From Pseudomonadota bacterium (GTDB lineage Bacteria > Pseudomonadota > Gammaproteobacteria > Burkholderiales > SG8-39): 9,586 nt of DNA. The stretch spans positions 1-9,586 of the forward strand of contig JAJZUK010000018.1 of the NCBI GenBank assembly GCA_021847125.1. The letters are read 5' to 3'. The notes beneath the pieces are model-generated. The model was not told the origin of the DNA, searched no databases, and saw only the letters and a list, made by a program, of their open reading frames with translations. The translations under genes and the position numbers were made by a program. Of this stretch, positions 8,286-9,586 are shown piece by piece; within the stretch, counting starts at the first letter, position 1, and the number at the start of each line of letters is the position of its first letter.

Positions 8286-8744
8286 GTGTCACCCGGCCAC
8301 AAAATTCCGCGCTCGGTGCTGGTGGTGATCTACACCGCGGAGCTGCAAGTGCTGATGCTGGAGCGCGCGGGCTGGCCGGGTTTCTGGCAGTCGGTCACGG
8401 GCAGCATAGACCACGAGAACGAACCCTTAATCGAAACCGCCCGGCGCGAAGTGCTGGAGGAGACCGGCATCGATACCTCGCACTACCGGCTGGAAGACTG
8501 GGGCATCGAAAACAATTTCGAGATTTTCAGGCAGCATCGCAGCCGCTACGCGGCCGGCGTCACCCACAACCTGGAGCATATATTCGGACTCGAGTTGCCG
8601 GCGATCGTGCCGGTCAAGCTCGAACCGACCGAGCACCTGCGCTACGAATGGCTGCCGTGGAAAGAGGCTGCCGCGCGCACCCCTTCGTGGACCAATCGCG
8701 ACGCGATCCTGCTGCTGCCGCGAAAGCGCGGTATTCAGGAGTAG
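8286..8744 (+). CDS. nudB: Dihydroneopterin triphosphate diphosphatase (Nudix), NudB
   Basis: This Nudix hydrolase removes pyrophosphate from dihydroneopterin triphosphate, an early step of folate synthesis in the cytoplasm. The 152-residue product aligns with E. coli NudB: KIPRSVLVVIY, GFWQSVTGS, FEIFRQHRSRYAAGVTHN, a TEHLRYEWLPW stretch and SWTNRDAI. The Nudix box reads GSIDHENEPLIETARREVLEE followed by TGI. REVLEETG is intact, but the gap from the first Gly to the first Glu is six residues instead of the consensus five. The GTG at 8286 is the first in-frame start after a stop at 8277-8279 and gives the family N-terminus; no good Shine-Dalgarno is seen. It is close behind barstar, probably in the same transcript. 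Its last 10 bases overlap the convergent radical SAM gene. As a Nudix enzyme its substrate range could be wider. Confidence 0.92.
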   Translation: MSPGHKIPRSVLVVIYTAELQVLMLERAGWPGFWQSVTGSIDHENEPLIETARREVLEETGIDTSHYRLEDWGIENNFEIFRQHRSRYAAGVTHNLEHIFGLELPAIVPVKLEPTEHLRYEWLPWKEAAARTPSWTNRDAILLLPRKRGIQE

Positions 8745-9586
8745 GCGACGCAGTTTTCGCAAACCGTGCCGCGCACGTCCTTTTTCAGATGGGCTTCGCG
8801 CAGCTTCACGAACGCGGGTGCGTTCCAGGCCTGCATGAATGACTGCTGGTTCAGGTCGCCCATGGTCCAGTTCGCGGTGGCGTCGAAGCAGCAGGCCGAG
8901 AGCTTGCCGTCGGCGGTCACGTGGCCCTCGGTGAACGCCGACCAGCAGGGCAGGGGCTCGCGCAAGGCGCCGATTCTTCCCTGGTTGCCGGCGGTCGGGC
9001 GATAGCCGAGCTGGGCTTCGCGCTCGGTGGCGAAAGCGCCCATGGAATACAAGGGCAGCCAGTAATGCAGGTCGACATAGGGCAGCACGCGTTCGCGCAG
9101 CAGCGCTTCCATTTTCGCCTGCTGCTCGCCGTCATAGCGTATGGACGAGGCATACAGCCCGGTCTTGTAGCCGTGTTCGCGGCGCAGTTCCCAGCCCGCC
9201 CGGATGTTGTCCAGTGCGCGGTGAAACAGCCTGCCCGACACGCCCATGATCTTCTCGAACTGCGCCTCGTCCGCGGCGTTCACCGACCACTTGAGCGAGT
9301 CCAGCCCCGCCTTCATGCAGGCTTCGATCGCTTCCGGAAACGCCATCGAGGCGTTCGAAGTGAGGAAGACGTAGGGCATGGCGAGTTCGGATTTGAGATA
9401 GGCGATGCAATCCACGAGCAGACGCGGACCCATGAAGGATTCGCCCAGGTAGAACACGCCGATCTCCTTCACCCCGGCTTCGCTCATTTCGCGCGTGATG
9501 CGCTTGAACAGCGCGAAATCCATGTCCCACTTGGGCTGGACCTCGCGCTGGCGCAGGGCGCAGTAGCCGCAGCGGTAATTGCAGCG
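8735..9586 (-). CDS. Radical SAM/SPASM domain protein (5' end cut by window edge)
   Basis: The frame is open to the right edge, so the true start is outside; 283 residues are visible. The first visible residues are RCNYRCGYC, the CX3CX2C motif that binds the SAM-cleaving 4Fe-4S cluster, at visible positions 2, 6 and 9. FYLGES (visible 45-50) is the likely equivalent of the GGEP motif that holds SAM. The C-terminus has a SPASM-like cysteine set: PCW (214), ACC (232-233) and a closing CENC (276, 279), with MGDLN..SF..AW between. This arrangement is typical of enzymes modifying peptides or other substrates with auxiliary Fe-S clusters, but the substrate cannot be named. An internal Met at 9523 is not the start, since the motif precedes it. 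Its stop lies inside the end of nudB, on the opposite strand. Confidence 0.88.
   Translation of the reverse strand, partial: RCNYRCGYCALRQREVQPKWDMDFALFKRITREMSEAGVKEIGVFYLGESFMGPRLLVDCIAYLKSELAMPYVFLTSNASMAFPEAIEACMKAGLDSLKWSVNAADEAQFEKIMGVSGRLFHRALDNIRAGWELRREHGYKTGLYASSIRYDGEQQAKMEALLRERVLPYVDLHYWLPLYSMGAFATEREAQLGYRPTAGNQGRIGALREPLPCWSAFTEGHVTADGKLSACCFDATANWTMGDLNQQSFMQAWNAPAFVKLREAHLKKDVRGTVCENCVAYS

Overview
The window looks like a chromosomal segment of a GC-rich Gram-negative bacterium, most probably a betaproteobacterium. The protein sequences read as betaproteobacterial: a YajR-type transporter lies between uvrA and ssb, an fmdB-DUF502-aspS run is followed by a nudB-type Nudix gene, and the aspartyl-tRNA synthetase closely resembles the Pseudomonas type. 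This placement rests on remembered family sequences and gene order, not on a search. The window is densely coded: no gap exceeds about 120 bases, and there are no rRNA or tRNA genes, insertion sequences or CRISPR arrays.

Layout. Positions 1-2621 (minus strand) hold most of uvrA, whose 3' end runs off the left edge. A 75-base divergent spacer separates it from a plus-strand YajR-like MFS transporter (2697-3953), which is followed after 32 bases by ssb (3986-4456). A strong intrinsic terminator (4496-4537) closes this unit. A perfect TATAAT just downstream probably starts the next plus-strand unit: an FmdB-type zinc-ribbon protein (4578-4886), overlapped by ATGA by a DUF502 membrane protein (4883-5506), then aspS (5573-7360), an exported guanyl-specific RNase (7393-7743), a barstar-family inhibitor (7817-8263) and nudB (8286-8744). 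A radical SAM/SPASM protein on the minus strand (8735-9586, 5' end missing) converges on nudB and overlaps its last 10 bases.

How the genes fit together. Most are housekeeping: nucleotide-excision repair (uvrA), single-stranded DNA binding (ssb), aspartyl-tRNA synthesis (aspS), which probably also feeds transamidation to Asn-tRNA(Asn), and folate synthesis (nudB). The accessory element is the RNase-barstar pair. It consists of a secreted RNase Sa/barnase-like enzyme with all catalytic residues in place and a cytoplasmic inhibitor that protects the producer, set between aspS and nudB. The 73-base spacer between the two genes holds a perfect inverted repeat, a second hairpin, a strong ribosome-binding site and a three-codon mini-ORF whose stop overlaps the likely barstar start. 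This spacer and the pair are the most interesting parts of the window. I found no wholly unknown multi-gene system.
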